Source: Vibrio sp. 10N.286.49.B3
GTDB lineage: Bacteria > Pseudomonadota > Gammaproteobacteria > Enterobacterales > Vibrionaceae
Reading direction: 5' to 3'
Assembly (NCBI RefSeq): GCF_002873395.1
Contig: NZ_MCUV01000046.1
Location: 1 to 64,000, forward strand
DNA: 64,000 bases
Shown piece by piece: positions 17,980-27,276 of this stretch. Each line of letters begins with the position of its first letter. Position 1 is the first letter of the stretch. The position numbers and the translations under genes were made by a program. The notes under the pieces were generated by a model. The model had not been told where the DNA came from. It was given only the letters and a program-made list of their open reading frames with translations, and ran no database searches.

Positions 17980-18963
17980 CTAACCATTTGACCGCTTGAT
18001 AAGCTCTGCTGTTTGCTTCCACTGCGTAGTTAAACGCAAATCCGACAAACTAAATGAGTGTTTTTTCAGGAGTGTAGTGGCATGAGACACAGAGCTAATC
18101 GGCAGGTTATCTAATACATTGGCCGCAGCATCACGATTATTACACATCAACAGCATGTCACAGCCCGCTTGTAATGATTGCGCTGCTCGTTGAGCGGGAC
18201 CACCCATAATACTCGCTCCTTCCATGTTCAAATCATCAGAAAAAATGATGCCCTGAAAACCGAGTTGCTGACGTAATACCTGCTTTAGCCAATACTCTGA
18301 ACCACTTGCTGGTTGATCGTCATATTGTGGGTACACCACATGGGCAGGCATCATAGCATCGAGTATTCCCGCCTCAATTTGCGCCTTAAAGATGGTCATA
18401 TCATCCGCGAAAATTGTCTCTCTTTGATCATAAGGCGTCTCTAAATGAGAATCGGCAATCACGCCACCATGGCCTGGAAAGTGCTTACCGGTTGTTGCCA
18501 TTCCAACCGATTTCATCCCCTGCATGAACGCAGAACTATGACGCACAATGGTATCGATATCTTCACCAAAAGCGCGGCTGCCAATCGCCTTGCACTCATG
18601 ACCTTTATCGAGAACCGGTGCAAAACTCAAATCAATATCATGGGCAATCAACTCCGCGGCCATTAACCACCCTGACTGCTTCGCCAGTGATTCACCATCA
18701 CGATGTTGAGCATACTCTTGCGCTGCTGGAATTAAGGAGAAACCATCTCGAAAGCGCTGCACTCGCCCACCTTCTTGATCAACACCAATCAGTATCGGTC
18801 TTTTCGCCGCCACTCTTATCGCCTTATTTAAAGCAACTAACTGATCGCTTTCTGCATAGTTACGCGCAAATAAGATCACCCCACCCACTGTTGGATGTTG
18901 CAGTATCTCTTTATCTTCAGCGCTCAGCTCATAGCCTTCCACATCTAGCCACAGTGGTCCCAT
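17980..18963 (-). CDS. nagZ: Beta-N-acetylhexosaminidase NagZ
   Basis: NagZ is a cytoplasmic glycoside hydrolase family 3 enzyme that removes N-acetylglucosamine from anhydro-muropeptides during cell-wall recycling. The 327-residue product contains [14 protein letters not shown], the catalytic loop KHFPGHG and [10 protein letters not shown] chose the ATG at 18963, giving [13 protein letters not shown], because GAGAGG lies just upstream and this is the known family start; in-frame GTG and ATG codons further out would add up to eight residues. It diverges from anmK, another recycling gene. Confidence 0.96.
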   Translation of the reverse strand: MGPLWLDVEGYELSAEDKEILQHPTVGGVILFARNYAESDQLVALNKAIRVAAKRPILIGVDQEGGRVQRFRDGFSLIPAAQEYAQHRDGESLAKQSGWLMAAELIAHDIDLSFAPVLDKGHECKAIGSRAFGEDIDTIVRHSSAFMQGMKSVGMATTGKHFPGHGGVIADSHLETPYDQRETIFADDMTIFKAQIEAGILDAMMPAHVVYPQYDDQPASGSEYWLKQVLRQQLGFQGIIFSDDLNMEGASIMGGPAQRAAQSLQAGCDMLLMCNNRDAAANVLDNLPISSVSHATTLLKKHSFSLSDLRLTTQWKQTAELIKRSNG

Positions 18964-19062
18964 CTTTGCCTCTCGATTCATAGTCACTATTTTATTATTT
19001 GAGATTATTCGCTTTAATTTTGCTTTACAATGTTTTTCATTACCTTGTAGAGGAAAGCAGTG

Positions 19063-20205
19063 ATGACAGGAAAAGAGCTTTATATCGGTGTGATGTCAGG
19101 CACCAGTTTAGATGGCGTTGATACGGTACTGGTTAGTATTAATAAAGGTGACCTAACTGGCAGCAGCATTCGGTTAATTGCTCACAATGAATTCGCCCTA
19201 CCCGATGATCTTAAGCAGGGGTTACTTGGTATTTGTTTAGGTCAAGCGACCGACTTAGTCACTATTGGTCAGCTCGACCACCGCTTAGGGCATTTATTTG
19301 CTGATGCCGTTAATGCGCTTTTAGATAAGCAACAACTCAAAGCAGAGCAAATCACTGCGATTGGTAACCATGGGCAAACCGTATTCCACCAGCCAAATAG
19401 CGCAATGCCTTTTACCATACAACTCGGCGATGCCAATATTATTGCCGCTAAAACAGACATTGATACTGTTGCTGATTTTCGCCGTAAAGATATGGCGTTA
19501 GGTGGTCAAGGTGCGCCTCTTGTTCCCGCTTTTCATCACACTATTTTTACCCCTAAGGACTCAACGATTGTGGTACTTAATATTGGTGGGATAGCGAACC
19601 TCTCGGTCTTACGCCCTAATCAGACAGTGATTGGTTATGATACAGGACCAGGCAATATGTTAATGGATGCTTGGGTTAACCTGCACAAGGGATGGAAATA
19701 CGATAAAAATGCGGCGTACGCGCAATTAGGCAAGGTCAATGATGCCCTTCTCTCCTTATTAATGGCCGAGGAATACTTTCAGCTTTGTGCGCCCAAAAGT
19801 ACGGGAAGAGAACTGTTTAACTTACCTTGGCTAGAAGAAAAGTTGGCTCTGTTTAACCAGCAAAACCAAAACCTCACAGCCGAAGATATCCAGGCAACAT
19901 TGACGGAGTTTAGTGCTGTCACTATCGCCAATGAAGTTGCCCAATACCAACAGGGGCCACAACCTGAACTACTGGTGTGTGGCGGCGGAGCACATAACCC
20001 ACTGCTGATGAAAAAGCTCACACAACACCTACCAGACTGGCAAGTGGCATCAACCAGTCAGCGTGGTGTGGATAGTGACAATATGGAAGCGATGGCGTTT
20101 GCATGGCTTGCTCAGCGCCGCATCTATGGATTAACCAGCAATTTACCTGAAGTTACTGGCGCAAAAAAACTCGCCTCTCTTGGTGTTATCTACCCTGCGA
20201 ATTAA
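19063..20205 (+). CDS. anmK: Anhydro-N-acetylmuramic acid kinase AnmK
   Basis: AnmK opens and phosphorylates 1,6-anhydro-MurNAc to MurNAc-6-phosphate in the recycling pathway. The 380-residue protein carries the nucleotide-binding start [14 protein letters not shown], the GNHGQTVFH block, [14 protein letters not shown] and the C-terminal VCGGGAHN motif. An AGAGGA ribosome site precedes it; the ATG at 19063 is preferred to the GTG three bases earlier. It is divergent from nagZ over about 100 bases. Confidence 0.96.
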   Translation: MTGKELYIGVMSGTSLDGVDTVLVSINKGDLTGSSIRLIAHNEFALPDDLKQGLLGICLGQATDLVTIGQLDHRLGHLFADAVNALLDKQQLKAEQITAIGNHGQTVFHQPNSAMPFTIQLGDANIIAAKTDIDTVADFRRKDMALGGQGAPLVPAFHHTIFTPKDSTIVVLNIGGIANLSVLRPNQTVIGYDTGPGNMLMDAWVNLHKGWKYDKNAAYAQLGKVNDALLSLLMAEEYFQLCAPKSTGRELFNLPWLEEKLALFNQQNQNLTAEDIQATLTEFSAVTIANEVAQYQQGPQPELLVCGGGAHNPLLMKKLTQHLPDWQVASTSQRGVDSDNMEAMAFAWLAQRRIYGLTSNLPEVTGAKKLASLGVIYPAN

Positions 20206-20240
20206 TCAAATCGGTATACAGAGAATGACTGAGTACGGCG

Positions 20241-20594
20241 CTAGTTTTGCGTCGTAAAGTCATTCCAGCCACGCTGCCATTCCATACGAAATTTTTGTCC
20301 ATCTTTAGTACCAGAACAAACACCTTCATAGGTAAAACCAGACATACCAATTTGATAAGCATGGTTAGGATCGCAATACTCATCAACACCAACCGCATAA
20401 CCTTCACTATAACGACCTGGATCAGCATCACCTAACGCTAAGAGAGAATTATAGCTACGCGCAATATTGCCTTTAACCCCATCTTGATAACCGATCTGAT
20501 ACCAATTTCCCTGCTCTGCTAAAGTGTCAACATTGCTACTACACCCAGCAAGACCAGCCGTAATGAACATTAATGTAACTAATGGCTTACTCAT
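20241..20594 (-). CDS. DUF2799 family lipoprotein
   Basis: The 117-residue product starts with a lipoprotein signal and lipobox GLAGC (Cys18), then two serines, so it should be an envelope lipoprotein. The mature part contains paired YQDG and EGYAVGVDEYCD motifs and the pattern YQIG typical of DUF2799 proteins. Their function is unknown to me. AAGGA precedes the ATG. It converges on anmK and diverges from the CstA-family gene. Confidence 0.85.
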   Translation of the reverse strand: MSKPLVTLMFITAGLAGCSSNVDTLAEQGNWYQIGYQDGVKGNIARSYNSLLALGDADPGRYSEGYAVGVDEYCDPNHAYQIGMSGFTYEGVCSGTKDGQKFRMEWQRGWNDFTTQN

Positions 20595-20769
20595 CTTTTA
20601 ATCCTTTTTATATCCGATAGCAACAGTTTATGTCGACTAACGCTTAACTGCTAGTTACATACACACAATAGCGATCATTCATCCCATTCTTCAAGTAAAC
20701 AAAGTCATCATCGAGCAAACAAAATGTGCACATCCAATAAAGCATAAAACCGCTTAACCAGAGCAACAA

Positions 20770-20797
20770 CCACTCAAACGGCTATTTGACCACTCAG
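20770..20797 (+). promoter_or_regulatory. Tandem BtsR-type boxes upstream of the pyruvate transporter gene
   Basis: ACCACTCA occurs at 20770-20777 and again at 20790-20797, separated by 12 bases. The reported E. coli BtsR (YehT) motif is, as I recall, two ACC(G/A)CT(C/T)A repeats separated by 13 bases. Both copies match it fully. They lie 80-107 bases upstream of the CstA-family start codon, a plausible activator position. Confidence 0.7.
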
Positions 20798-20876
20798 CGA
20801 ATAAGCCCATGACATAACCATAGTCACCTCCTAACATCCAACATGAATCATTCATCTAATTTAGGGATAACATATT

Positions 20877-22370
20877 ATGCTATGGTTTCTAACCTGTGTT
20901 GCCGCACTACTCGGTGGCTACTTCATCTACGGCCTATTTATTGAAAAGATCTTCGGTGTAAAACCACAGCGTACCACGCCGGCTTACACGAAGCAGGATG
21001 GGGTTGATTTCGTACCGATGTCGACACCCAAAGTCTACCTAGTCCAGTTACTTAATATTGCAGGGGTTGGACCTATATTCGGCCCTATCATGGGTGCTTT
21101 ATACGGCCCAGCCGCCATGTTATGGATCGTCGTTGGCTGTGTCTTTGCTGGTGCTGTGCATGATTACTTTTCAGGTATGCTTTCCATACGAAATGGTGGG
21201 GCGTCGGTTCCAACCATCACTGGCCGATACCTAGGCAATGGCGCTAAACATTTTATGAACATTTTTGCCGTTGTCTTATTACTGCTTGTCGGAGTGGTAT
21301 TCGTCTCAGCACCAGCCGGTATGTTAACTAACCTGATCACTGACCAAACCGATATTACGATGAGTGCAACGACCATGGTTGTGATCATCTTTGCTTACTA
21401 TATCGTTGCGACCATAGTGCCTGTCGATAAAATCATCGGTCGCTTCTATCCTCTCTTTGGCGCACTTCTCATCTTTATGTCGGTTGGCTTAATTAGTGCT
21501 GTTGCCTTGTCAAGTGAGCACCAAATTTTAGGTGGCTATAAGATGAGTGATATGTTCACCAACATGAACCCTAATGATTTACCACTTTGGCCAGCACTCT
21601 TTATCACCATTGCTTGTGGGGCAATTTCTGGCTTCCATGCGACACAATCCCCACTGATGGCTCGCTGTATGGAAAACGAAAAAAATGGTCGTTTCGTGTT
21701 TTATGGTGCGATGATTGGTGAAGGTATTATTGCCCTTATCTGGTGTACGTTAGCGCTCTCTTTCTTTGGCTCTATGGATTCATTAGCCGAAGCGGTGAAA
21801 AATGGTGGTCCAGGTAACGTAGTTTACAGCGCATCCTTTGGCCTGCTTGGTGTATTTGGCGGTATCTTAGCCTTCTTAGGTGTGGTGATTCTGCCAATTA
21901 CTTCTGGCGATACGGCTTTCCGCTCTAGTCGTTTGATTTTAGCTGAATACTTCAATTTAGATCAGAAGACATTGCGTAACCGCCTACTTATGGCAATGCC
22001 GCTGTTTGTTTTAGGTGGCATTCTGACCCAAGTTGATTTTGGTATTATTTGGCGCTACTTCGGATTTGCTAACCAAACGACGGCAGTCATGATGCTGTGG
22101 ACGGCATCTGCTTACTTACTGCGTTATAACAAGTTCCATTGGATCACCACCGTACCAGCCATGTTTATGACCACGGTATGTATTACCTTTATCCTAAACA
22201 ACAGCCAATTAGGTTTTGGCATCCCAATGCAAATAGCAACGGTAACAGGGATGGTGGCAACGCTACTTATCACTCGCTACATCATCACTATCTCTAAAGG
22301 AAAAGGCGATACTGATTATGCGGATTTGAAAGAAGATAAGAAGAAACCAACCACCGAAGCCAATTTATAA
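20877..22370 (+). CDS. CstA-family transporter, probable pyruvate/H+ symporter (BtsT-like)
   Basis: The 497-residue membrane protein has the CstA-family start (MLWFLTCVAALLGGYFIYG), the motif VGPIFGPIMGALYG, and a dozen or more hydrophobic segments through to about residue 475, with a charged C-terminal tail. E. coli CstA and BtsT, both peptide or pyruvate uptake systems, are about 200 residues longer. The shorter form is common in vibrios. BtsR-type boxes upstream and the BtsS/BtsR-like pair immediately downstream point to pyruvate as substrate. The specificity is inferred from context and has not been shown by the sequence. Confidence 0.85.
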   Translation: MLWFLTCVAALLGGYFIYGLFIEKIFGVKPQRTTPAYTKQDGVDFVPMSTPKVYLVQLLNIAGVGPIFGPIMGALYGPAAMLWIVVGCVFAGAVHDYFSGMLSIRNGGASVPTITGRYLGNGAKHFMNIFAVVLLLLVGVVFVSAPAGMLTNLITDQTDITMSATTMVVIIFAYYIVATIVPVDKIIGRFYPLFGALLIFMSVGLISAVALSSEHQILGGYKMSDMFTNMNPNDLPLWPALFITIACGAISGFHATQSPLMARCMENEKNGRFVFYGAMIGEGIIALIWCTLALSFFGSMDSLAEAVKNGGPGNVVYSASFGLLGVFGGILAFLGVVILPITSGDTAFRSSRLILAEYFNLDQKTLRNRLLMAMPLFVLGGILTQVDFGIIWRYFGFANQTTAVMMLWTASAYLLRYNKFHWITTVPAMFMTTVCITFILNNSQLGFGIPMQIATVTGMVATLLITRYIITISKGKGDTDYADLKEDKKKPTTEANL

Positions 22371-22469
22371 AGCAAAATAACAAAATCAATCGCTTTAACC
22401 GTGCCATCAACATCATAGGTAAACAAATCGTCCTCAATTGATGTTTCTTGTCACACTATAAGAAAAGTT

Positions 22470-22511
22470 GCCCACACTGATCAAAATTCAGTGCTGGGCG
22501 CTACTCTTTTT
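22470..22511 (+). terminator. Terminator-like hairpin between the transporter gene and btsS
   Basis: The imperfect stem GCCCACACTGA/TCAGTGCTGGGC is followed seven bases on by TTTTT. It could separate the strongly induced transporter transcript from the sensor genes. Confidence 0.55.
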
Positions 22512-22571
22512 ACTGGCTACTAATGCTATGGTTTATTTTACATTGCACTCCTTTCGCTAGGTTTTCCCTCT

Positions 22572-24260
22572 ATGGAATTAGTCGTTTCTCTGCTGCAACA
22601 AATGTGTGTTTACCTTGTACTGGCCTATACCTTAGCCAAAACACCATTAATCTTACCCTTACTTAATATCTCACCACGCATTAGCCATAAAATATCCTGC
22701 TATGTAATTTTTTCCTCTTTTTGTATTCTTGGCACCTATTTTGGCTTGCAGATCAACGATGCAATCGCTAATACCCGAGCCATTGGTGCTGTAATGGGCG
22801 GGGTATTTGGTGGACCTATTATCGGCCTTCTGGTGGGATTAACTGGTGGCATGCATCGCTACAGTTTGGGTGGGTTTACCGATGTGGCATGTGCTATCTC
22901 AACCACTAGCGAAGGGTTGATTGGCGGGATTTGTCATATCTACTATGTGCGCCGTAACAAGGCTAATGAGCTGTTTAATCCTCGGGTACTATTTGGCATA
23001 ACCTTAATTGCAGAAGTCATGCAGATGGCTTTGTTGCTCTTAATTGCGAAACCTTTTGACCAAGCGTTAACGCTCGTTTCTGCGATTGCTGCGCCGATGA
23101 TCATCACTAACTCCATTGGCGCTGCATTTTTTATGAGTATTATCCTCGATAGAAAAACCATTTTTGAAAAATACTCTGCCACCTTTTCTCGCCGCGCTTT
23201 AACCATCGCAGAACGTTCAGTGGGAATTCTACACTCTGGTCTAACTCATCAAAATGCGGATAAAATAGCTCGAATCGTTTATGAAGAAACCAATGTTGGC
23301 GCTGTTGCGATTACTGATAAAGAAAAAATTCTCGCCTTTGTCGGCATTGGTGATGATCACCACCAGCCAAATACTCCCATATCATCAGCCAATACGCTTT
23401 CATCCATAGCCAGTAATCAAATCATTTATTTAGATGGGATCGAGTCAGTGTATCAATGCTCGATATCCAAGAAGTGCAAACTAGGCTCTGCACTGATTAT
23501 CCCGTTACGGGCGGGCGAAGAAGTGGTCGGAACCATAAAACTCTATGAACCAAGACGTAAACTCTTTTCAACTATAAATATGTCGATGGCAGAAGGGATT
23601 GCCCAACTGCTTTCCAGCCAGATCTTATTTGGCAACTACCAACAGCAACAACAATTACTGACTCAATCAGAAATCAAACTGCTGCATGCCCAAGTCAATC
23701 CTCACTTTTTATTTAATGCACTCAATACCATTAGCGCGGTTATACGTCATAACCCAGATAAAGCACGCACCTTGATCCAGCATCTATCACACTTCTTTCG
23801 CAGTAACCTTAAGCAAAATATTAACAATGTCACCTTGGAAGAAGAGCTCGCCCATATCAATGCCTACTTAACGATAGAAAAAGCCCGCTTCACCGATCGG
23901 TTAGAGGTAAATATTGATATCGCACCTCACTTATTACCACGCTTACTGCCCACTTTTACCCTGCAACCTTTAGTTGAAAATGCCATAAAACATGGCATTT
24001 CCGATATGCTCGAAGGCGGTATCATTACGATTTACAGTCAAGCAACGGCAGATGGCGATAAGATTATTGTCGAAGATAATGCCGGCGTATATCAAGCACC
24101 ACCGGAGAATCATGCTGGCTTAGGGATGGAAATTGTGAACAAGCGCCTGACTAGCTACTTTGGTCGTGATGCAGCGCTAAAAATCGACTTAAAAAAACAC
24201 CATTACACTAAAATGAGTTTTATTATTCCGTCATCACATTCGCTCAATAAAAAGGCATAA
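22572..24260 (+). CDS. btsS: LytS-type sensor histidine kinase BtsS-like, pyruvate sensor
   Basis: The 562-residue protein has a 5TM-5TMR_LYT membrane sensor (about 1-190), a GAF domain (about 215-350), a His_kinase domain with NPHFLFNAL (phospho-acceptor His378), and an ATPase domain with QPLVENAIKHG. Arg69, Arg96, Cys107 and Ser110 correspond, all with an offset of three, to Arg72, Arg99, Cys110 and Ser113, which I recall as the pyruvate-contacting residues of E. coli BtsS. This favours BtsS over the related YpdA. It is two bases from btsR. Confidence 0.88.
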   Translation: MELVVSLLQQMCVYLVLAYTLAKTPLILPLLNISPRISHKISCYVIFSSFCILGTYFGLQINDAIANTRAIGAVMGGVFGGPIIGLLVGLTGGMHRYSLGGFTDVACAISTTSEGLIGGICHIYYVRRNKANELFNPRVLFGITLIAEVMQMALLLLIAKPFDQALTLVSAIAAPMIITNSIGAAFFMSIILDRKTIFEKYSATFSRRALTIAERSVGILHSGLTHQNADKIARIVYEETNVGAVAITDKEKILAFVGIGDDHHQPNTPISSANTLSSIASNQIIYLDGIESVYQCSISKKCKLGSALIIPLRAGEEVVGTIKLYEPRRKLFSTINMSMAEGIAQLLSSQILFGNYQQQQQLLTQSEIKLLHAQVNPHFLFNALNTISAVIRHNPDKARTLIQHLSHFFRSNLKQNINNVTLEEELAHINAYLTIEKARFTDRLEVNIDIAPHLLPRLLPTFTLQPLVENAIKHGISDMLEGGIITIYSQATADGDKIIVEDNAGVYQAPPENHAGLGMEIVNKRLTSYFGRDAALKIDLKKHHYTKMSFIIPSSHSLNKKA

Positions 24261-24262
24261 GC

Positions 24263-24994
24263 ATGTTAACTGCATTGGTTATCGATGACGAACTCTTTGC
24301 TCGCGAAGAGTTGACCACCTTGCTAGAAGAAACGGGGGAAGTCGAGGTACTTGATCAAGCCAGCAATGCGATTGAAGGGCTACAAAAAATTAATGCCTTG
24401 CGACCCGATGTAATTTTCCTTGATATACAGATGCCAAAGATCACCGGCATTGAACTACTAAGTATGCTGGATCCTGACAGCATGCCATCTGTTGTCTTTG
24501 TCACAGCTTATGACCAATACGCTATTCAAGCCTTTGAAGACAATGCCTTTGATTACCTACTCAAGCCTATAGACCCTTGCCGATTAAGAAAAACCATTTC
24601 ACGCTTAGTTAAAGTCGCGCGTTTTAACGGTCGACTCGAAGCACAAAATATCACCGCGATTGCTCCCTCCTATTTAGAACAGATCCCTTGCGTTGGTCAT
24701 CATCGAATTGTCATTATTGCCACTAAAGACATTGAGTGTGTTTGTAGCGATATCAGTGGAGTAAAAGTTAAAACGGCAGAGCAAACCGCATCGACACAAT
24801 TAACGTTAAAACAAATTGAAGAAAAAACCGATCTGATTCGCTGTCATAGGCAGTGCTTAGTCAGCATTAAGGCAATCAAGGAGATTAAATTATTAGATAA
24901 TGGATTAGCGGAGATCATTACACTCAGTGGCTTTGATATCCCAGTGAGTCGCCGATTTTTAAAGGCATTAAAAGAGACGCTAGGTGTGCAGTAA
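24263..24994 (+). CDS. btsR: LytTR-family response regulator BtsR-like
   Basis: The 243-residue protein has a receiver domain (about 1-120) with phospho-acceptor Asp54 in VIFLDIQMP, preceded by the acidic pair Asp8-Asp9, and a LytTR DNA-binding domain (about 140-240). Length and Asp54 agree with E. coli BtsR (YehT). It starts two bases after the btsS stop, so the two are translationally linked. Its likely target is the pair of ACCACTCA boxes before the CstA-family gene. Confidence 0.9.
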   Translation: MLTALVIDDELFAREELTTLLEETGEVEVLDQASNAIEGLQKINALRPDVIFLDIQMPKITGIELLSMLDPDSMPSVVFVTAYDQYAIQAFEDNAFDYLLKPIDPCRLRKTISRLVKVARFNGRLEAQNITAIAPSYLEQIPCVGHHRIVIIATKDIECVCSDISGVKVKTAEQTASTQLTLKQIEEKTDLIRCHRQCLVSIKAIKEIKLLDNGLAEIITLSGFDIPVSRRFLKALKETLGVQ

Positions 24995-25032
24995 CCTAAC
25001 GTCATTTAGGGCTATATAACAAATGATAACCG

Positions 25033-25989
25033 TTAATCGATCTGCTTTATTTGTAGCTCTTTTGGCACTTCAAAGAACATGTTCTCTTCACGCCCTGCGA
25101 CTTCTTCCATTGAATCAGCACCAAGCTCTTTAATACGATCTAAAATTTGATTCACTAGCTCTTCTGGTGCTGACGCGCCTGCTGTTACACCAATTTTGCT
25201 CTTACCCACAAACCACTCCGGCTGGATATCTTCCGCACAATCGGTTAAGTAACCTGGCGTACCGAGCTTTTCCGCTAACTCTTTTAAGCGTGTCGAATTG
25301 GATGAGTTTTTAGAGCCAACAACGACAACAATATCCACATCGGCAGATAACTCACGTACGGCATCTTGACGATTTTGCGTTGCATAGCAGATATCATCTT
25401 TACGTGGACCTTGAATCTTAGGAAAGACCTCACGAAGTCGATTGATCACATCTGCCGTTTCATCGACCGATAGTGTTGTTTGGCTTACGTAATGCAAGTT
25501 ACTTGGATCTTTGACAACCAGCAGTTCAACATCTTCTGGTTTTTCCACCAAGTACATTCCGCCTTCTTCACTGGCGTATTGCCCCATCGTGCCTTCCACT
25601 TCTGGATGCCCTGCATGACCAATTAAAACCACTTCCATATGTTTACGACTGGCTCTTGCCACTTCCATATGTACTTTTGTTACCAATGGGCAGGTTGCAT
25701 CAAAAACGGTTAAGTCTCGCTCTTTTGCTTCTTTACGTACCGATTGAGGTACACCATGAGCTGAAAAAATAACGATATTGTCATCAGGCACTTCACTTAA
25801 TTCTTCGACAAAAATCGCACCACGTTGCTTCAAACCTTCAACCACAAAACGGTTATGCACGACTTCATGACGAACATAGATTGGCGGTTGATAGATCTCT
25901 AATGCACGTTCAACGATGCTGATTGCACGATCAACACCAGCACAAAAGCCACGTGGGTTTGCTAACATTATTTTCATTGGATTGCTCAT
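25033..25989 (-). CDS. ispH: 4-hydroxy-3-methylbut-2-enyl diphosphate reductase IspH
   Basis: IspH is the iron-sulfur enzyme that makes IPP and DMAPP in the last step of the MEP isoprenoid pathway. The 318-residue protein shows the cluster cysteines in [25 protein letters not shown] and [11 protein letters not shown], and the [12 protein letters not shown] substrate-binding block. It is the last gene of the lspA-fkpB-ispH line seen across gamma-proteobacteria. It converges on btsR with no clear terminator in the 38-base gap. Confidence 0.97.
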   Translation of the reverse strand: MSNPMKIMLANPRGFCAGVDRAISIVERALEIYQPPIYVRHEVVHNRFVVEGLKQRGAIFVEELSEVPDDNIVIFSAHGVPQSVRKEAKERDLTVFDATCPLVTKVHMEVARASRKHMEVVLIGHAGHPEVEGTMGQYASEEGGMYLVEKPEDVELLVVKDPSNLHYVSQTTLSVDETADVINRLREVFPKIQGPRKDDICYATQNRQDAVRELSADVDIVVVVGSKNSSNSTRLKELAEKLGTPGYLTDCAEDIQPEWFVGKSKIGVTAGASAPEELVNQILDRIKELGADSMEEVAGREENMFFEVPKELQIKQID

Positions 25990-26062
25990 GGAAAATGAAT
26001 TGATTGCGTTTTATTCTACAGATAGATCGCTATTGACACCATACTCGATATCAGACGCCACA

Positions 26063-26494
26063 TTACTCGACACCAATAATATCGACATCAAAGGTAACAT
26101 CTTGTCCTGCTAGAGGGTGATTAAAGTCAACGGTCACTGAATCACCGGCAATCTCACTAATGATGCCAGGTATCTCCATACCATCAGGTCCACTAAAAGC
26201 CATGATCGTACCGACTTCCACTTCAGCATCGCCGACAAATTTGGCTCGATCCATATAATGAATATGATCAGGGTTAGGCATACCAAATGCATCTTCTGCA
26301 CTTAGCTCAATACTGCGCTGCTCACCCATAGTTAAGCCAAGTAAACAGTGCTCAAAGTTATCACTTAAGCTGCCATCGCCCATAACAAACTTAGCGGGTT
26401 TACCCATATTGTGCGTGCTATCCGCGACGGAACCATCGGCGAGTTTGATGGTGAAATGTAAGGTTACTGCACTCTGATTATTAATTATCGACAT
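26063..26494 (-). CDS. fkpB: FKBP-type peptidyl-prolyl isomerase FkpB (SlpA)
   Basis: The protein is a small ribosome-associated or cytosolic prolyl isomerase and chaperone of the SlyD/SlpA type. With the ATG at 26494 it has 143 residues and begins MSIINNQSAV; AAGGGA lies eight bases upstream. An in-frame start further out would add 17 residues with no family support. It shows an FKBP part and an inserted IF domain (LTMGEQRSIELSAEDAFG). lspA lies upstream and ispH downstream. A strong terminator after lspA and a hexamer repeat sit in its 5' region, so it likely has its own promoter here. Confidence 0.93.
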   Translation of the reverse strand: MSIINNQSAVTLHFTIKLADGSVADSTHNMGKPAKFVMGDGSLSDNFEHCLLGLTMGEQRSIELSAEDAFGMPNPDHIHYMDRAKFVGDAEVEVGTIMAFSGPDGMEIPGIISEIAGDSVTVDFNHPLAGQDVTFDVDIIGVE

Positions 26495-26573
26495 ATCATT
26501 CCCTTGTTTGCTGTCATGCCTGCTTATGCTCGTGACATCGAACATATTTTATCTAAGGCATCGTATGGCTAAT

Positions 26574-26631
26574 CTTAGTCTTAGTCTTAGTCTTAGTCTT
26601 AGTCTTAGTCTTAGTCTTAGTCTTAGTCTTA
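26574..26631. repeat. Hexanucleotide tandem repeat (CTTAGT)n upstream of fkpB
   Basis: Nine perfect CTTAGT units plus CTTA run from 26574 to 26631. On the fkpB strand the unit reads ACTAAG. The array lies between the lspA terminator and the fkpB start codon, about 80 bases from the latter. A plus-strand frame through it would encode repeated Leu-Ser, but it has no support as a gene. Confidence 0.95.
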
Positions 26632-26641
26632 TAGCGGTTAT

Positions 26642-26677
26642 AATAAAAAGCGCCGCCCGAATCAACGGACAGCGCTT
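26642..26677 (-). terminator. Rho-independent terminator of lspA
   Basis: On the minus strand AAGCGCTGTCCG pairs along its full 12 bases with CGGGCGGCGCTT (two G-U pairs) around a six-base loop, followed by TTTTATTATA. It lies 56 bases after lspA. Confidence 0.8.
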
Positions 26678-26732
26678 AAGGTTATTCTAAAACTGTGTAC
26701 TCACGACGCTTTTAGCCATGATTCAATATCAT

Positions 26733-27251
26733 TTAATCACTCGACACTTGATCGGTTTTTTTCTGACGAAAGCCATCAAGAATGATCATAGCGGCACCAA
26801 TACAAATGGTGCTATCGGCTAAATTAAATGCTGGCCAGTGGTAACTGCCCCAAAAGAAGTCCAAGTAGTCAACGACAAAGCCATGCACAACTCGGTCAAA
26901 CACATTACCAATTGCGCCACCAATAATGAGGGCATAGGCAATGTTGTTCCACTTCTCTTTCGCTGGTAGTTGACGCATCCAATACGTCAACATCCCAGTG
27001 ACCACAAACGCAATGCCAGTAAAGAACCAACGCTGCCAACCACCCTGCTCACTTAAAAAGCTAAACGCAGCACCGTGGTTGTGCACATATAGGAAGTTAA
27101 AGAAAGGCAAAACCTCAACTCGGTTTGCCCAACCGTATCCCATATTATCCATCACGAATAATTTAATACTGATATCAGCGATAAACACTAGAGCCGCTAA
27201 CCATAGCCAGCGCACTCCAGATTGTTTCAGTGAGAAAGTCTTCTCGCTCAT
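26733..27251 (-). CDS. lspA: Lipoprotein signal peptidase LspA (signal peptidase II)
   Basis: LspA cleaves signal peptides of diacylated prolipoproteins in the inner membrane. The 172-residue protein has four transmembrane segments and the two catalytic aspartates in IGNVFDRV and VDYLDF. The ATG at 27251 (MSEKTF) is chosen because AAAGGA precedes it and the length fits the family; a longer frame would extend into ileS. It follows ileS by 25 bases. Its substrates here would include BamD and the DUF2799 lipoprotein. Confidence 0.96.
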   Translation of the reverse strand: MSEKTFSLKQSGVRWLWLAALVFIADISIKLFVMDNMGYGWANRVEVLPFFNFLYVHNHGAAFSFLSEQGGWQRWFFTGIAFVVTGMLTYWMRQLPAKEKWNNIAYALIIGGAIGNVFDRVVHGFVVDYLDFFWGSYHWPAFNLADSTICIGAAMIILDGFRQKKTDQVSSD

Positions 27252-27276
27252 ACTAAGTCCTTTTAAAGTCTTGATA

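Noticed and set aside
26574..26631. CRISPR-like array
   Set aside because: Units are six bases with no spacers, so it is a simple sequence repeat.
26508..26690. Open frame encoding a repeated Leu-Ser run across the hexamer array
   Set aside because: It is a by-product of the 6-base repeat being free of stops. It has no ribosome site of note and no resemblance to a protein family.
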